Assembly (NCBI RefSeq): GCF_026157065.1
Contig: NZ_JANLGQ010000002.1
Location: 496,001-560,000 of the forward strand
Length of the DNA stretch: 64,000 nt
Reading direction: 5' to 3'
Source: Enterococcus sp. HY326
Lineage (GTDB): Bacteria > Bacillota > Bacilli > Lactobacillales > Enterococcaceae
The notes beneath the pieces are model-generated. The model had not been told where the DNA came from. It worked only from the letters and a program-made list of their open reading frames with translations, and did not search any database. Of this stretch, positions 54,844 to 64,000 are shown one piece after another (position 1 is the first letter of the stretch; the number at the start of each line of letters is the position of its first letter). The position numbers were made by a program, and so were the translations under genes.

Positions 54844-55626
54844 TTATAAAACCACCTTTCCTGCTTGGAAAATCGGACCATCATCACATACTTTTACATA
54901 TTTAGTACCCGTTTCGTCATCCTGTAAATGACAAACGCAGGCGTAACAAGCCCCCATCCCGCAGGCCATCCGCGATTCTAAAGATAATTGAACATTATCA
55001 TGATCAGCGAAAATTGTTTCCACGGCTCTTAACATGCCGTTAGCGCCGCAGGCAAAAACCGCTTTGGCCTGACGCTGTTGCGTAATTTCCTGCAATAGAC
55101 CGCCGACGTTTCCATGATAAGCAAAACTGCCGTCATCTGTTGCAAAAAAAGTTTCCCCTAAAGCTTCAAATTCCTCATGATAATACGCCACCTCAGCAGA
55201 GGCATAGCCCAAGAAATGAACTGGTTTTGCCCCAATGGCCAACAAGGCTTTTGACAATTGATATAAAGGGGGAATGCCAATCCCGCCGCCGACGATAAAA
55301 ACTTCATCGCCAGCTTGAATATTTTCTAAAGAAAAGCCATTGCCTAACGGACCCATCACATCAATTTGATCGCCAGCTGACATTTCTGAAAAAACTTTTG
55401 TGCCATCGCCCTCCACCCGATAAATAATTCGACAGGTGCCGGCTGCTTGATCAATATGATTTAAACTGATTGGTCGCCGCAATAATAAATCAGCTCTTGG
55501 AACTAACAGATGAATAAATTGTCCGGGTATCTGCATTTCTTTGACTAGCTCACCTTGTAATGTCATCTCAAAAATTCTGGGAGCCAATTGGCGTTGTTTG
55601 GCAATTGTCATAATCTCTTGTTTCAT
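54844..55626 (-). CDS. pyrK: Dihydroorotate dehydrogenase B, electron-transfer subunit
   Basis: The 260-residue FAD and 2Fe-2S protein relays electrons to NAD+. The FAD site is RRPISLNH, the NAD site is VGGGIGIPPLYQL, and the cluster Cys residues are in MACGMGACYACVCHL and a later VCDDGPIF. GGAGG precedes the ATG. A 154-bp spacer with long inverted repeats separates it from carB. It pairs with pyrD, encoded next. Confidence 0.95.
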   Translation of the reverse strand: MKQEIMTIAKQRQLAPRIFEMTLQGELVKEMQIPGQFIHLLVPRADLLLRRPISLNHIDQAAGTCRIIYRVEGDGTKVFSEMSAGDQIDVMGPLGNGFSLENIQAGDEVFIVGGGIGIPPLYQLSKALLAIGAKPVHFLGYASAEVAYYHEEFEALGETFFATDDGSFAYHGNVGGLLQEITQQRQAKAVFACGANGMLRAVETIFADHDNVQLSLESRMACGMGACYACVCHLQDDETGTKYVKVCDDGPIFQAGKVVL

Positions 55627-55679
55627 TGGGACATGTCCTCCATTTCTTGACAGAAAATTACGATTTTTTCTTATGTACT

Positions 55680-55776
55680 AGACTGCAACTTCCTTTTTAC
55701 TATACCACCTGACACTCAAGATAGACAGTCTTCACTGAAAAAATGAGTGTCAGGTGTCGAATGGACTTTGCAGTCT
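55680..55776. repeat. Double inverted repeat in the carB-pyrK spacer
   Basis: An inner perfect 13-bp dyad CACCTGACACTCA / TGAGTGTCAGGTG (55706-55718 and 55744-55756) is nested in an outer 9-bp dyad AGACTGCAA / TTGCAGTCT (55680-55688 and 55768-55776). The spacer between pyr genes is otherwise only a few bases. No T run follows on the minus strand, so it is not a standard terminator. It could be an mRNA processing or stability element. Confidence 0.75.
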
Positions 55777-55780
55777 TCTT

Positions 55781-58700
55781 TTAAATGGCTTCAGCAGAAA
55801 ACGAGCGGGATTCCATGACTTTTAGAATTGCATTTGCTGTATCTAAAGAGGTAAACAATGGTACACCATGCTCGACGGCTTCCCGGCGAATCAAAAAGCC
55901 ATCTTCTGAAGAATTATTGCGATTTTTATCCATCGTGTTAATGACAACCTGCGCCTTACCACTGCGGATTAAATCAATCACATTTTCATCGGCATCATCA
56001 CTGATTTTTGCAATGTGTTGAACATTTAAGCCACGTTTTTCTAAAAATTCAGCAGTGCCCTCGGTGGCAATTAAACTGTAGCCAATCCGATTGAAACGTT
56101 CTGCTAAGCTGAGAGCTTCTTCTTTTGCGTCATCAGCGATGGTAAACAACACTGCGCCATAGCTAGGCAGATGCAGCCCACTTGCTTCAAAAACTTTATA
56201 CAAAGCTTTTTCTAAATTATGGTCAGTCCCCATGACTTCCCCAGTTGATTTCATCTCAGGTCCTAAATAAGTATCTACCTTGAGTAATTTCGTAAAGGAG
56301 AAGACGGGTGCTTTCACATGAACATTTTTACTTTCAGGATACAAACCATCTTGATAGCCCATGTCCGTTAAACTTTCCCCTAAGATTGCTCGGGTCGCAA
56401 CTTGTGCCATCGGGATACCAGTAATTTTACTTAAAAACGGCACTGTCCGACTAGCCCGCGGATTGACTTCAATCACGTAGACCATGTCATCCCGCACAAT
56501 AAATTGAATATTCATCATGCCGATACAATTTAGGCCTAATGCTAAGCGTTTCGTATAGTCTGCAATTTTATCTTGAATGTCTTTTGAGAGAGTTTGCGGC
56601 GGATAGACAGCCATCGAATCTCCTGAGTGAACACCAGCCCGTTCAATATGCTCCATAATCCCTGGAATCAAAACAGTAGTGCCATCACAGATTGCATCGA
56701 CTTCACATTCTTTACCAACTAGATAGCTGTCCACCAAGACAGGATGTTCTGGTGACGCTTTAACAGCGTTGGCCATATAATCTTCTAAGTCAATTTGATT
56801 TTCGACAATTTCCATTGCCCGACCACCTAAAACATAACTAGGTCGAACTAAAACGGGATAACCAATCCGATTGGCAATTGCTACAGCTTCTTCTGGACTA
56901 GTCGCCGTATCCCCTGGCGGCTGTGGAATATCTAAATCTTTTAGGGCTTGCTCAAATAAATCGCGATTTTCTGCCCGGTCTAAGTCTTCAATAGTGGTGC
57001 CTAAAATTTTCACGCCATTTTTGACCAATGGCTCAGCTAAATTAATGGCCGTTTGCCCACCAAATTGAACGATAACGCCAATTGGCTGTTCCAGTTCAAT
57101 CACATTCAAGACATCTTCCAAAGTTAACGGTTCAAAATACAATTTATCAGAGATAGAAAAGTCAGTTGAAACTGTTTCTGGATTGCTATTCATGATAATT
57201 GCTTCATAGCCAGCTGCTTGAATCGCTTTGACCGAATGCACAGTTGCATAATCAAACTCGACCCCTTGACCGATACGAATCGGTCCAGAGCCTAAGACTA
57301 AGACGGAAGGTTTCTCTGAGCGCAGGCTTTCATTTTCAAATTCATAGCTGCTGTAAAAATATGGCGTGTTGGATTCAAATTCAGCTGCACAGGTATCCAC
57401 CATTTTATAAACTGGTAAAATTTGCGCCTCATGACGAATTTGATTGACCTCAGCTTCTGAGAGTTCCCAAAGCTCGCCAATTTTTTTATCGGTAAAGCCA
57501 TTTTGTTTAGCAGTTTTTAAAAGGGGTAAATCATGTTTATTTTCTGCTAGTTCTGTTTCTAGCTCGACAATGTGCAACAGCTTATCTAAAAAGAATAAAT
57601 CAATTTTAGTTAAAGCGTGCAATTCTTCAATCGAATAATTGCGGCGAATCGCTTCTGCTAAATAAAACAGACGATCATCTTGTGCTTTGACTAATTTATC
57701 CGTCAAAATTTCATCGCTGACGGTTTTTAATTCCTTCATTTCCACATGGTGCACCCCAATTTCTAATGAGCGAACCGCCTTCAACAAAGATTCTTCGATA
57801 TTGCGGCCAATCGCCATCACTTCACCGGTCGCCTTCATTTGAGTCCCGAGGCGACGATCGCCCTTCTCAAATTTATCAAAAGGCCAGCGGGGAATTTTGG
57901 CAACAACATAGTCTAAGGCTGGTTCAAACTCAGCATAAGTTGTTTCGGTGACTGGATTTTTCATTTCATCCAGTGTTAACCCAACGGCAATTTTAGCTGC
58001 TAATTTAGCAATTGGATAACCGGTAGCTTTACTAGCTAAAGCAGATGAACGAGAAACCCGCGGATTTACTTCAATCACATAATAATTAAAGCTGTATGGG
58101 TCAAGAGCCAACTGAACGTTACAGCCGCCTTCGATTTTTAAAGCTCGGATAATTTTTAAAGAAGCATCCCGTAAAATTTGATATTCATTATCTGATAAGG
58201 TTTGACTTGGGGCAAAAACAATCGAGTCGCCGGTGTGAATTCCCACCGGATCAAAGTTTTCCATGTTACAGACGACAATTGCATTGTCTGCTGAGTCCCG
58301 CATCACTTCATATTCGATTTCTTTAAAGCCAGCAATACTTTTTTCAATCAAGCATTGGGTTACTGGCGAAAGTTTTAAACCATTTTCAGCGACAACAGCT
58401 AATTCCTCTGGTGTATCACACATGCCGCCGCCGGTTCCACCTAGGGTAAAGGCTGGGCGAACAATCACAGGGAAACCAATTTTTTCAGCAAAGGTTAAAG
58501 CCTCGGCAACCGTATTAACAATTTCTGATTCTGGAATGGGCTGCTCTAAATCCTCCATCAATTGCTTAAATAAATCACGATCTTCAGCTTGATCGATGGC
58601 TGATAATTTTGTTCCCAATAATTCCACATGCAGCTCATCTAAAATACCTGAGCTGGCTAATTCCATCGCCATGTTTAAGCCAGTTTGCCCGCCTAATGTC

Positions 58701-58963
58701 GGCAGTAACGCATCTGGTCGTTCTTTTCGCAAAATCCGCGAAACAAATTCTAATGTAATCGGCTCGATGTAGACCTGATCGGCAATTTCTTTATCCGTCA
58801 TAATTGTTGCTGGATTGGAATTGACTAAAACAACTTCATAGCCTTCTTCTTTTAAAGCTAAACACGCTTGAGTGCCAGCGTAATCAAACTCAGCGGCTTG
58901 GCCGATAATAATCGGACCTGAGCCGATGACCATAATTTTTTTAATATCATCTCTTTTTGGCAT
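55781..58963 (-). CDS. carB: Carbamoyl-phosphate synthase large subunit
   Basis: The 1060-residue protein has two ATP-grasp halves: [21 protein letters not shown] opens the first, and [21 protein letters not shown] with [25 protein letters not shown] the second. A C-terminal MGS-like regulatory domain (about 930-1060) is included. It makes carbamoyl phosphate from HCO3-, glutamine-derived NH3 and two ATP. The length is near 1060-1070, usual for Firmicutes. It starts 1 bp after carA and is followed by a structured spacer. HCO3- may come from the nearby carbonic anhydrase. Confidence 0.97.
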   Translation of the reverse strand: MPKRDDIKKIMVIGSGPIIIGQAAEFDYAGTQACLALKEEGYEVVLVNSNPATIMTDKEIADQVYIEPITLEFVSRILRKERPDALLPTLGGQTGLNMAMELASSGILDELHVELLGTKLSAIDQAEDRDLFKQLMEDLEQPIPESEIVNTVAEALTFAEKIGFPVIVRPAFTLGGTGGGMCDTPEELAVVAENGLKLSPVTQCLIEKSIAGFKEIEYEVMRDSADNAIVVCNMENFDPVGIHTGDSIVFAPSQTLSDNEYQILRDASLKIIRALKIEGGCNVQLALDPYSFNYYVIEVNPRVSRSSALASKATGYPIAKLAAKIAVGLTLDEMKNPVTETTYAEFEPALDYVVAKIPRWPFDKFEKGDRRLGTQMKATGEVMAIGRNIEESLLKAVRSLEIGVHHVEMKELKTVSDEILTDKLVKAQDDRLFYLAEAIRRNYSIEELHALTKIDLFFLDKLLHIVELETELAENKHDLPLLKTAKQNGFTDKKIGELWELSEAEVNQIRHEAQILPVYKMVDTCAAEFESNTPYFYSSYEFENESLRSEKPSVLVLGSGPIRIGQGVEFDYATVHSVKAIQAAGYEAIIMNSNPETVSTDFSISDKLYFEPLTLEDVLNVIELEQPIGVIVQFGGQTAINLAEPLVKNGVKILGTTIEDLDRAENRDLFEQALKDLDIPQPPGDTATSPEEAVAIANRIGYPVLVRPSYVLGGRAMEIVENQIDLEDYMANAVKASPEHPVLVDSYLVGKECEVDAICDGTTVLIPGIMEHIERAGVHSGDSMAVYPPQTLSKDIQDKIADYTKRLALGLNCIGMMNIQFIVRDDMVYVIEVNPRASRTVPFLSKITGIPMAQVATRAILGESLTDMGYQDGLYPESKNVHVKAPVFSFTKLLKVDTYLGPEMKSTGEVMGTDHNLEKALYKVFEASGLHLPSYGAVLFTIADDAKEEALSLAERFNRIGYSLIATEGTAEFLEKRGLNVQHIAKISDDADENVIDLIRSGKAQVVINTMDKNRNNSSEDGFLIRREAVEHGVPLFTSLDTANAILKVMESRSFSAEAI

Positions 58964-58964
58964 C

Positions 58965-60044
58965 TTATCGTTGCTCCTTCCAAGCGTCCATCATTTCCAT
59001 AAACTCATCAAACAAATGTACGGCATCATGTGGTCCCGGTGCTGCATCTGGATGAAATTGAACAGAGAAAGCCGGATACTGACGGTGACGAACACCTTCC
59101 ACCGTATTGTCGTTCACTTCAACGTGGGTAATCATTAATTTTTCATTGTCAATTGTCTCAGGGTCCACCGCAAAGCCATGATTTTGCGAAGTAAAATCAA
59201 TGCGGCCAGTCGCAATTTCTCTGACCGGATGATTCAAGCCTCGATGACCAAATTTCATCTTGTAGGTATCGGCGTTATTCGCTAAGGCAAAAAGCTGATG
59301 GCCTAAACAAATACCAAAAATCGGCACCTTACCTTGGATTTCTTTAATCATTTGAATGGCTTCCGGCACATCTTTAGGATTTCCCGGCCCGTTGGTTAAC
59401 ATCACGCCATCTGGATGCAAATCTAAAATAGTTTCAGCATTTGTATTGTAGGGCATCACTGTTAAATTGCATTCTCTTTTGGAAAGTTCCCGCAAAATGC
59501 TGTGTTTTAAGCCAAAATCAATGACCACTACATTGCGACCGATTCCCGGACTTGGATAAGGTTTCGTTGTAGAAACCTGCGCCACTTGATTGTTTGGTAG
59601 GACCGTTGCCTTCAGTTGATCAAAAATGTGATTGAATTCATCACCGACATCTACCATGCTGGCTTTCATCGTACCAAAACTGCGAATTTTTCGTGTCAAG
59701 GCACGGGTATCGATTCCAGAAATTCCGGGAATGTTTTTGCGTTTTAAAAATTCGTCTAAGGTCATTTGATTGCGCCAGTTGGAAGCACGGCGGGCATGCT
59801 CCTTAACGACCACCCCTTTACAGGTTGGCGAAATACTTTCGTAATCATCACGATTAATTCCGTAATTCCCCACCATTGGATAAGTAAAGGTAATAATTTG
59901 ACCGTTGAAACTCTGGTCAGTAATTGTTTCTTGGTAACCTGTCATACTAGTTGTAAACACTAATTCACCGAAGACATCCACGTCAGCGCCAAAGGCTTCT
60001 CCTTCAAACACTGAACCATCTTCTAAGACTAAAAGTCTCTTCAT
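58965..60044 (-). CDS. carA: Carbamoyl-phosphate synthase small (glutaminase) subunit
   Basis: The 359-residue subunit frees ammonia from glutamine. The class I amidotransferase motif [15 protein letters not shown] has the catalytic Cys (about 243). The triad His is in [13 protein letters not shown], where Asp replaces the usual Glu two residues after His. The N-terminal domain (1-150) docks to CarB. It starts 2 bp after pyrC and is 1 bp before carB. Catalysis with Asp is plausible. Confidence 0.96.
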   Translation of the reverse strand: MKRLLVLEDGSVFEGEAFGADVDVFGELVFTTSMTGYQETITDQSFNGQIITFTYPMVGNYGINRDDYESISPTCKGVVVKEHARRASNWRNQMTLDEFLKRKNIPGISGIDTRALTRKIRSFGTMKASMVDVGDEFNHIFDQLKATVLPNNQVAQVSTTKPYPSPGIGRNVVVIDFGLKHSILRELSKRECNLTVMPYNTNAETILDLHPDGVMLTNGPGNPKDVPEAIQMIKEIQGKVPIFGICLGHQLFALANNADTYKMKFGHRGLNHPVREIATGRIDFTSQNHGFAVDPETIDNEKLMITHVEVNDNTVEGVRHRQYPAFSVQFHPDAAPGPHDAVHLFDEFMEMMDAWKEQR

Positions 60045-60046
60045 AC

Positions 60047-61330
60047 TTATTTAGCCTCCTTTTGATAGACAAGTTTGCCATCGACAAATGTCATTAAGGT
60101 TTCCCCTTTAATTTTCCAGCCAACAAAGGGCGTGTTCACACCCATCGATTGAAATTCTTTGTCATCAATCACAGTCTCTTCTGTTAGATTAAAGACAGCA
60201 ATATCCGCTGGTTGGCCAATTGTCAATGTGCCAACTTCTAAACCAAAAATACGGGCCGGTTGCACAGCCATCCAGTCAATCACTTGTTCGAAAGTGAAGA
60301 TACCAGTTTCGACAAAGTTGGAATATATTAATTGAAAGGCCGTTTCACTGCCGACAATCCCGAAAGGTGCTTTTAAGAAACTTTGTTGTTTTTCTTCTAA
60401 ACAATGGGGGGCATGGTCCGTTGCAATGCAATCAAGCGTGCCGTCTAACAAACCTTCGATCAACGCCTGACGGTCTTCATCCCCTCTTAATGGCGGATTC
60501 ATCTTCCAAAAACCATTGTCTTCAGGAATATTTTCATCAATTAAAATCAGATGATGAGGAGAAACTTCTGCGGTCACATGCACGCCAGCTTTTTTAGCAT
60601 CACGAATTACTCGGACACTTTCCTTTGTTGAAACGTGGCAGACATGATAATGAACACCTGTTTCCTCCGCTAAAATTAAGTCACGGGCAATCTGTGAGGA
60701 TTCTGTCGCACTCATAATTCCCGGTAAATCTAATTTCTCTGACACAGCACCTTTATGCATCACGCCACCGAAAAGTAAAGATTCATCTTCAGTATGGGCA
60801 ACGATTGCCATATTGTTTTCTGCAGCTTCCTTCATCGCAAGATACATCGTTCCGGCCGTTTGAACGCCAACACCGTCGTTGGTGAAGGCGAATGCGCCAG
60901 CAGCCTTCAAGCCTTTTTGATCAGTTAAAATTTCACTACGCAATTCTTCGGTGATGGGGGCATATTGTAAAACTTTGACAACTGCGTCCTGCTTGATAAT
61001 TTCTTCTAAGGCGGTAAATTTTTCGACAGTGTCTGGAACTGGATTTAAATTAGGCATCGCACAGACGGTGGTAAAGCCGCCTCTTGCTGCTGCCTGTGAA
61101 CCGGTTTTAATCGTTTCTTTATAGGTAAAGCCTGGTTCTCTTAAATGAACATGGACGTCCACCAAGCCCGGTGTGATTAATTGATTTTGTGCATCATATA
61201 CCTGATCAAAGTCTGCTTCTGGAAAATTGACTCCAATACCTTGAATAATACCATTTTCTAACCAGATGGCAGCGGCTGTTGTCTGGTTGCCAAAAGTGTT
61301 GATCCGTCCATTTTTAATTAATGTTTTCAT
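60047..61330 (-). CDS. pyrC: Dihydroorotase
   Basis: The 427-residue class I enzyme cyclises carbamoyl aspartate to dihydroorotate. The zinc site [10 protein letters not shown] (58-67), further metal residues in VAHTEDESL and VCHVSTKE, and the catalytic Asp in [12 protein letters not shown] are seen. The long type I form is standard in Gram-positives. It lies between pyrB (33 bp gap) and carA (2 bp gap). Confidence 0.96.
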   Translation of the reverse strand: MKTLIKNGRINTFGNQTTAAAIWLENGIIQGIGVNFPEADFDQVYDAQNQLITPGLVDVHVHLREPGFTYKETIKTGSQAAARGGFTTVCAMPNLNPVPDTVEKFTALEEIIKQDAVVKVLQYAPITEELRSEILTDQKGLKAAGAFAFTNDGVGVQTAGTMYLAMKEAAENNMAIVAHTEDESLLFGGVMHKGAVSEKLDLPGIMSATESSQIARDLILAEETGVHYHVCHVSTKESVRVIRDAKKAGVHVTAEVSPHHLILIDENIPEDNGFWKMNPPLRGDEDRQALIEGLLDGTLDCIATDHAPHCLEEKQQSFLKAPFGIVGSETAFQLIYSNFVETGIFTFEQVIDWMAVQPARIFGLEVGTLTIGQPADIAVFNLTEETVIDDKEFQSMGVNTPFVGWKIKGETLMTFVDGKLVYQKEAK

Positions 61331-61363
61331 ATTCGTTCCCCCTCATTAAGTCGGTTCCTTCAA

Positions 61364-62290
61364 CTATGCTTTACCGTTTAAAATTGCCTCCAAAATGGCC
61401 ATCCGTACATAAACACCATTGGTCATCTGTTCAACAATTCTTGATTTTAAACTTTCCACTAAAGAATCGGCAATTTCTACATCCCGATTGACTGGCGCTG
61501 GATGCATAATAATCGCAGATTTTTTCATTTTTGCTTCCCGCTCAATGGTCAACCCATACTCACGATGATACGCTTCTTTAGAAAAACTTTCTTTGCCGTC
61601 GTGGCGTTCGTGCTGAACCCGTAACAACATAATCACGTCCATCTCAGGAATTAATTCATCCAATGGTTGATAATGACCGTAGACTTCAAAGGATTCATCA
61701 TACCAGATTTCCGGTCCGGAAAAATAAACTTCAGTTCCTAAACGTTTTAACATTTGCATATTTGATTTTGCTACTCGGGAATGGGTAATATCCCCGACAA
61801 TGGCTACTTTCAATCCGTTGAATCCGTCAAACTCTTGATAGATGGTCATTAGGTCTAACAAACATTGGCTAGGATGCTGGCCGCTGCCGTCACCGCCGTT
61901 GACAATCGAGCACTGAATGGTTTTACTTTGAATTAATTCATCATAATAATTTTCATCTCCATGACGGATAACCGCAATATCGATGCCCAACGCCGAAAGA
62001 GTTAAGACGGTGTCATACAAGGTCTCACCCTTTTGAACCGAACTAGTCGTGATGTCAAATTCAATCACTTCCAACCCTAACCGGCGCTCAGCGACATCAA
62101 AGCTCTTGTGGGTCCGGGTGCTGTTTTCAAAAAACAAATTCGCCGCAAAATACTGACGCCGCTGCGGCATCCACTGGACACCATTTTTAAACTCCTGCCC
62201 TCGGCGAATCAGCCCCATAACTTCCTGATCGCTCAAAGCCTCCACTGTTAACAAATGTTTCAAACTAACTTGTTCTGATGGAATGATCAT
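61364..62290 (-). CDS. pyrB: Aspartate carbamoyltransferase catalytic subunit
   Basis: The ATG at 62288-62290 ([18 protein letters not shown]) is preceded by AGGAGG, giving 308 residues; 14 upstream codons are unlikely. The carbamoyl-phosphate site [16 protein letters not shown] and the [12 protein letters not shown] and [14 protein letters not shown] segments are those of ATCase. There is no pyrI regulatory subunit, as in Bacillus. The enzyme is therefore likely a simple trimer regulated by transcription. Confidence 0.96.
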   Translation of the reverse strand: MIIPSEQVSLKHLLTVEALSDQEVMGLIRRGQEFKNGVQWMPQRRQYFAANLFFENSTRTHKSFDVAERRLGLEVIEFDITTSSVQKGETLYDTVLTLSALGIDIAVIRHGDENYYDELIQSKTIQCSIVNGGDGSGQHPSQCLLDLMTIYQEFDGFNGLKVAIVGDITHSRVAKSNMQMLKRLGTEVYFSGPEIWYDESFEVYGHYQPLDELIPEMDVIMLLRVQHERHDGKESFSKEAYHREYGLTIEREAKMKKSAIIMHPAPVNRDVEIADSLVESLKSRIVEQMTNGVYVRMAILEAILNGKA

Positions 62291-62335
62291 GACAGTCCTC
62301 CTAGTTCGTTTTAATGTATTAAATTTCTTCAATCG

Positions 62336-63619
62336 TTATTCTTTCTCACTGGCAGCTTGCTCGGGTAAAACTAAGTTTAGGAAAATTCCTAAGACGGTTG
62401 CTAAAGCCATTGCTGATAATGTGAAGGTGCCGATTTCAAAGACTAAACCTCCAATTCCGATGACTAAGATTGTTGAGGCGATTAATAAATTGCGCTTTTG
62501 ATCGAAATCAACTTTATTTTCGATTAATAATTTCAAGCCGCTAGAAGCAATTACTCCAAAGAGCACAAAACTGATGCCTGAAATAACGGGGTTGGGAATG
62601 CTTAAGATTAAGGCGCTCAACTTACCGACAAAACCAAGTCCGACTGCAAAGATAGCTGCGCCACCGATAACAAAAACGCTGTGGACACGAGTGATAGCAA
62701 GTACACCGATGTTTTCACCATAACTAGTAACTGGCGGACCGCCGACAACTCCGGCTACAATCTGTGCTAAGCCATCTCCCATAAGTGTGCGACTTAAACC
62801 CGGATCTTCAAAAAAATTACGCTTGGTTAATTTATTTAAGACCATCAGATGACCAATATGCTCTGTCATCGTCACAAAAGCAATTGGTGCCATGATAGTA
62901 ATGGCATTTAAATAAAGTTTCGGCGTATATTGAACAAAGGGTACTTCAAAGGCCGGTAATTGGAACCATGGGGCATCGACTACCGATTGCCAGTCGACAA
63001 TCCCCACCATCAAAGCAATTAGATAGCCGCAGATGATGCCAAGTAAAATGGGAATCAAACCGAGAAATCCTTTTAAAAACATATTGAAGATAATGGTCAC
63101 GGCTAAGGTTGCCAGGGCGACAAAAACGAAACGAAAATCATACTCGCTACCATTATACATTGCATTATTGGCGGCATTACTTGCCAAGCCCAAGCCAATA
63201 ACCATGATGACCGGTCCCACAACAATCGGTGGTAAAATTTTATCCAGCCAAGTGCTGCCGATTTTTTTAATGATAAATGAAACAATCAAGTATACTAAAC
63301 CGGTTGTCAAGGCGCCTTGAGCAATCGCCGGATAGCCATCGCTTTGCATTAACAATTGCATCGCAGCGATAAAAGCAAAGCTGCTGCCTAGATAAGCTGG
63401 AATTTTTCCTTTAGTGACTGTCAAGTAAACGATTGTCCCCAAGCCTGAACTGACTAAGGCAATGCTGGGATTAATTCCGACTAAAATTGGGACCAAAACT
63501 GTGGCGCCAAACATGGTAAATAAATGCTGGATGCTCAAGCCAATCCAGTGTCCTAGCTTTGGCCGGTCGTGGATGTCTAACACCACATCATCATTGTGAA
63601 AATCTTCTGGTTGCGACAT
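62336..63619 (-). CDS. pyrP: Uracil permease
   Basis: The 427-residue NCS2 family protein has about 14 spans. It includes SIQHLFTMFGATVLVPILVGINPS, the start of the family's core, and VVGGPPVTSYGENIGVLAITRV, the conserved NCS2 motif region with the Glu of the substrate site. It imports uracil with a proton. It lies between pyrR and pyrB as in Bacillus. The pyrR gap is 7 bp and the pyrB gap is 45 bp, too short for PyrR-type attenuators. Confidence 0.95.
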   Translation of the reverse strand: MSQPEDFHNDDVVLDIHDRPKLGHWIGLSIQHLFTMFGATVLVPILVGINPSIALVSSGLGTIVYLTVTKGKIPAYLGSSFAFIAAMQLLMQSDGYPAIAQGALTTGLVYLIVSFIIKKIGSTWLDKILPPIVVGPVIMVIGLGLASNAANNAMYNGSEYDFRFVFVALATLAVTIIFNMFLKGFLGLIPILLGIICGYLIALMVGIVDWQSVVDAPWFQLPAFEVPFVQYTPKLYLNAITIMAPIAFVTMTEHIGHLMVLNKLTKRNFFEDPGLSRTLMGDGLAQIVAGVVGGPPVTSYGENIGVLAITRVHSVFVIGGAAIFAVGLGFVGKLSALILSIPNPVISGISFVLFGVIASSGLKLLIENKVDFDQKRNLLIASTILVIGIGGLVFEIGTFTLSAMALATVLGIFLNLVLPEQAASEKE

Positions 63620-63626
63620 TTGCCAA

Positions 63627-64000
<374 letters not shown>

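Noticed and set aside
55627-55780. PyrR-binding attenuator between carB and pyrK
   Set aside because: No PyrR loop consensus and no terminator U tract are visible, only the nested dyads.

Overview
This 64 kb window is a low-GC Firmicute chromosome segment. Gene content and order point to Lactobacillales, most likely an Enterococcaceae relative: an eight-gene aro operon, a full pyr operon, a Lactobacillus-style glg operon, rqcH, ATP-type pckA and an LCP protein. Shine-Dalgarno sequences are strong (AGGAGG-like), genes are packed in operons, and intrinsic terminators separate them. I see no rRNA, tRNA, CRISPR array, phage or insertion sequence.

Layout. 1-7.1 kb: accessory genes. These are three GNAT acetyltransferases, a frameshifted YbaK/ProX-type deacylase, a MerR regulator with a divergent membrane protein and a striking palindromic operator, an ABC exporter followed by an SPFH protein, and a HAD phosphatase. 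7.2-17.2 kb: glycogen operon glgB-glgC-glgD-glgA-glgP-GH13 hydrolase on the minus strand, ending in a clean terminator. 17.5-20.4 kb: a MoxR/CobS-like AAA+ plus VWA gene interrupted by an in-frame TAG directly after Walker A, and a DUF6530-like gene under a palindromic operator. 20.8-28.8 kb: small regulator and transporter modules, including a CcpA-type site over a promoter. 28.9-30.1 kb: an LCP cell-wall protein.

30.3-38.7 kb: the aro operon aroE-aroF-aroB-aroC-tyrA-aroA-aroK-pheA, leading from DAHP to prephenate products. 38.7-41.3 kb: a UMF1-type MFS protein and an alkaline-phosphatase-superfamily enzyme. 41.5-44.6 kb: a three-gene ABC importer of the TrpXYZ type. 44.9-50.6 kb: a DUF1622 protein, pckA, rqcH, two NUDIX genes (one frameshifted) and a GNAT. 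50.6-52.2 kb: alpha-carbonic anhydrase and a LysR regulator. 52.5-64 kb: the pyr operon pyrR-pyrP-pyrB-pyrC-carA-carB-pyrK-pyrD-pyrF-pyrE, with pyrR cut by the window end.

The most interesting signal is in untranslated leaders. Both the aro operon and the ABC importer have a sigma-A-type promoter, then a tiny ORF with its own Shine-Dalgarno sequence, then a chain of mutually exclusive RNA hairpins, and finally an intrinsic terminator before the first gene. The aro leader peptide ends in NNYYFSYFR and the importer leader peptide contains WQNW. This is the architecture of ribosome-mediated attenuation as in enteric trp/phe operons. In Firmicutes such operons are usually controlled by T-box or TRAP, and no T-box signature is visible in either leader. 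The aro version appears to use a six-segment relay (1:2, 3:4, 5:6 against 2:3, 4:5). The leader ORFs and complementary segments are read directly from the sequence; the mechanism is inferred.

Three genes carry a single-base lesion (two frameshifts, one amber codon). They may be real pseudogenes or sequence errors.
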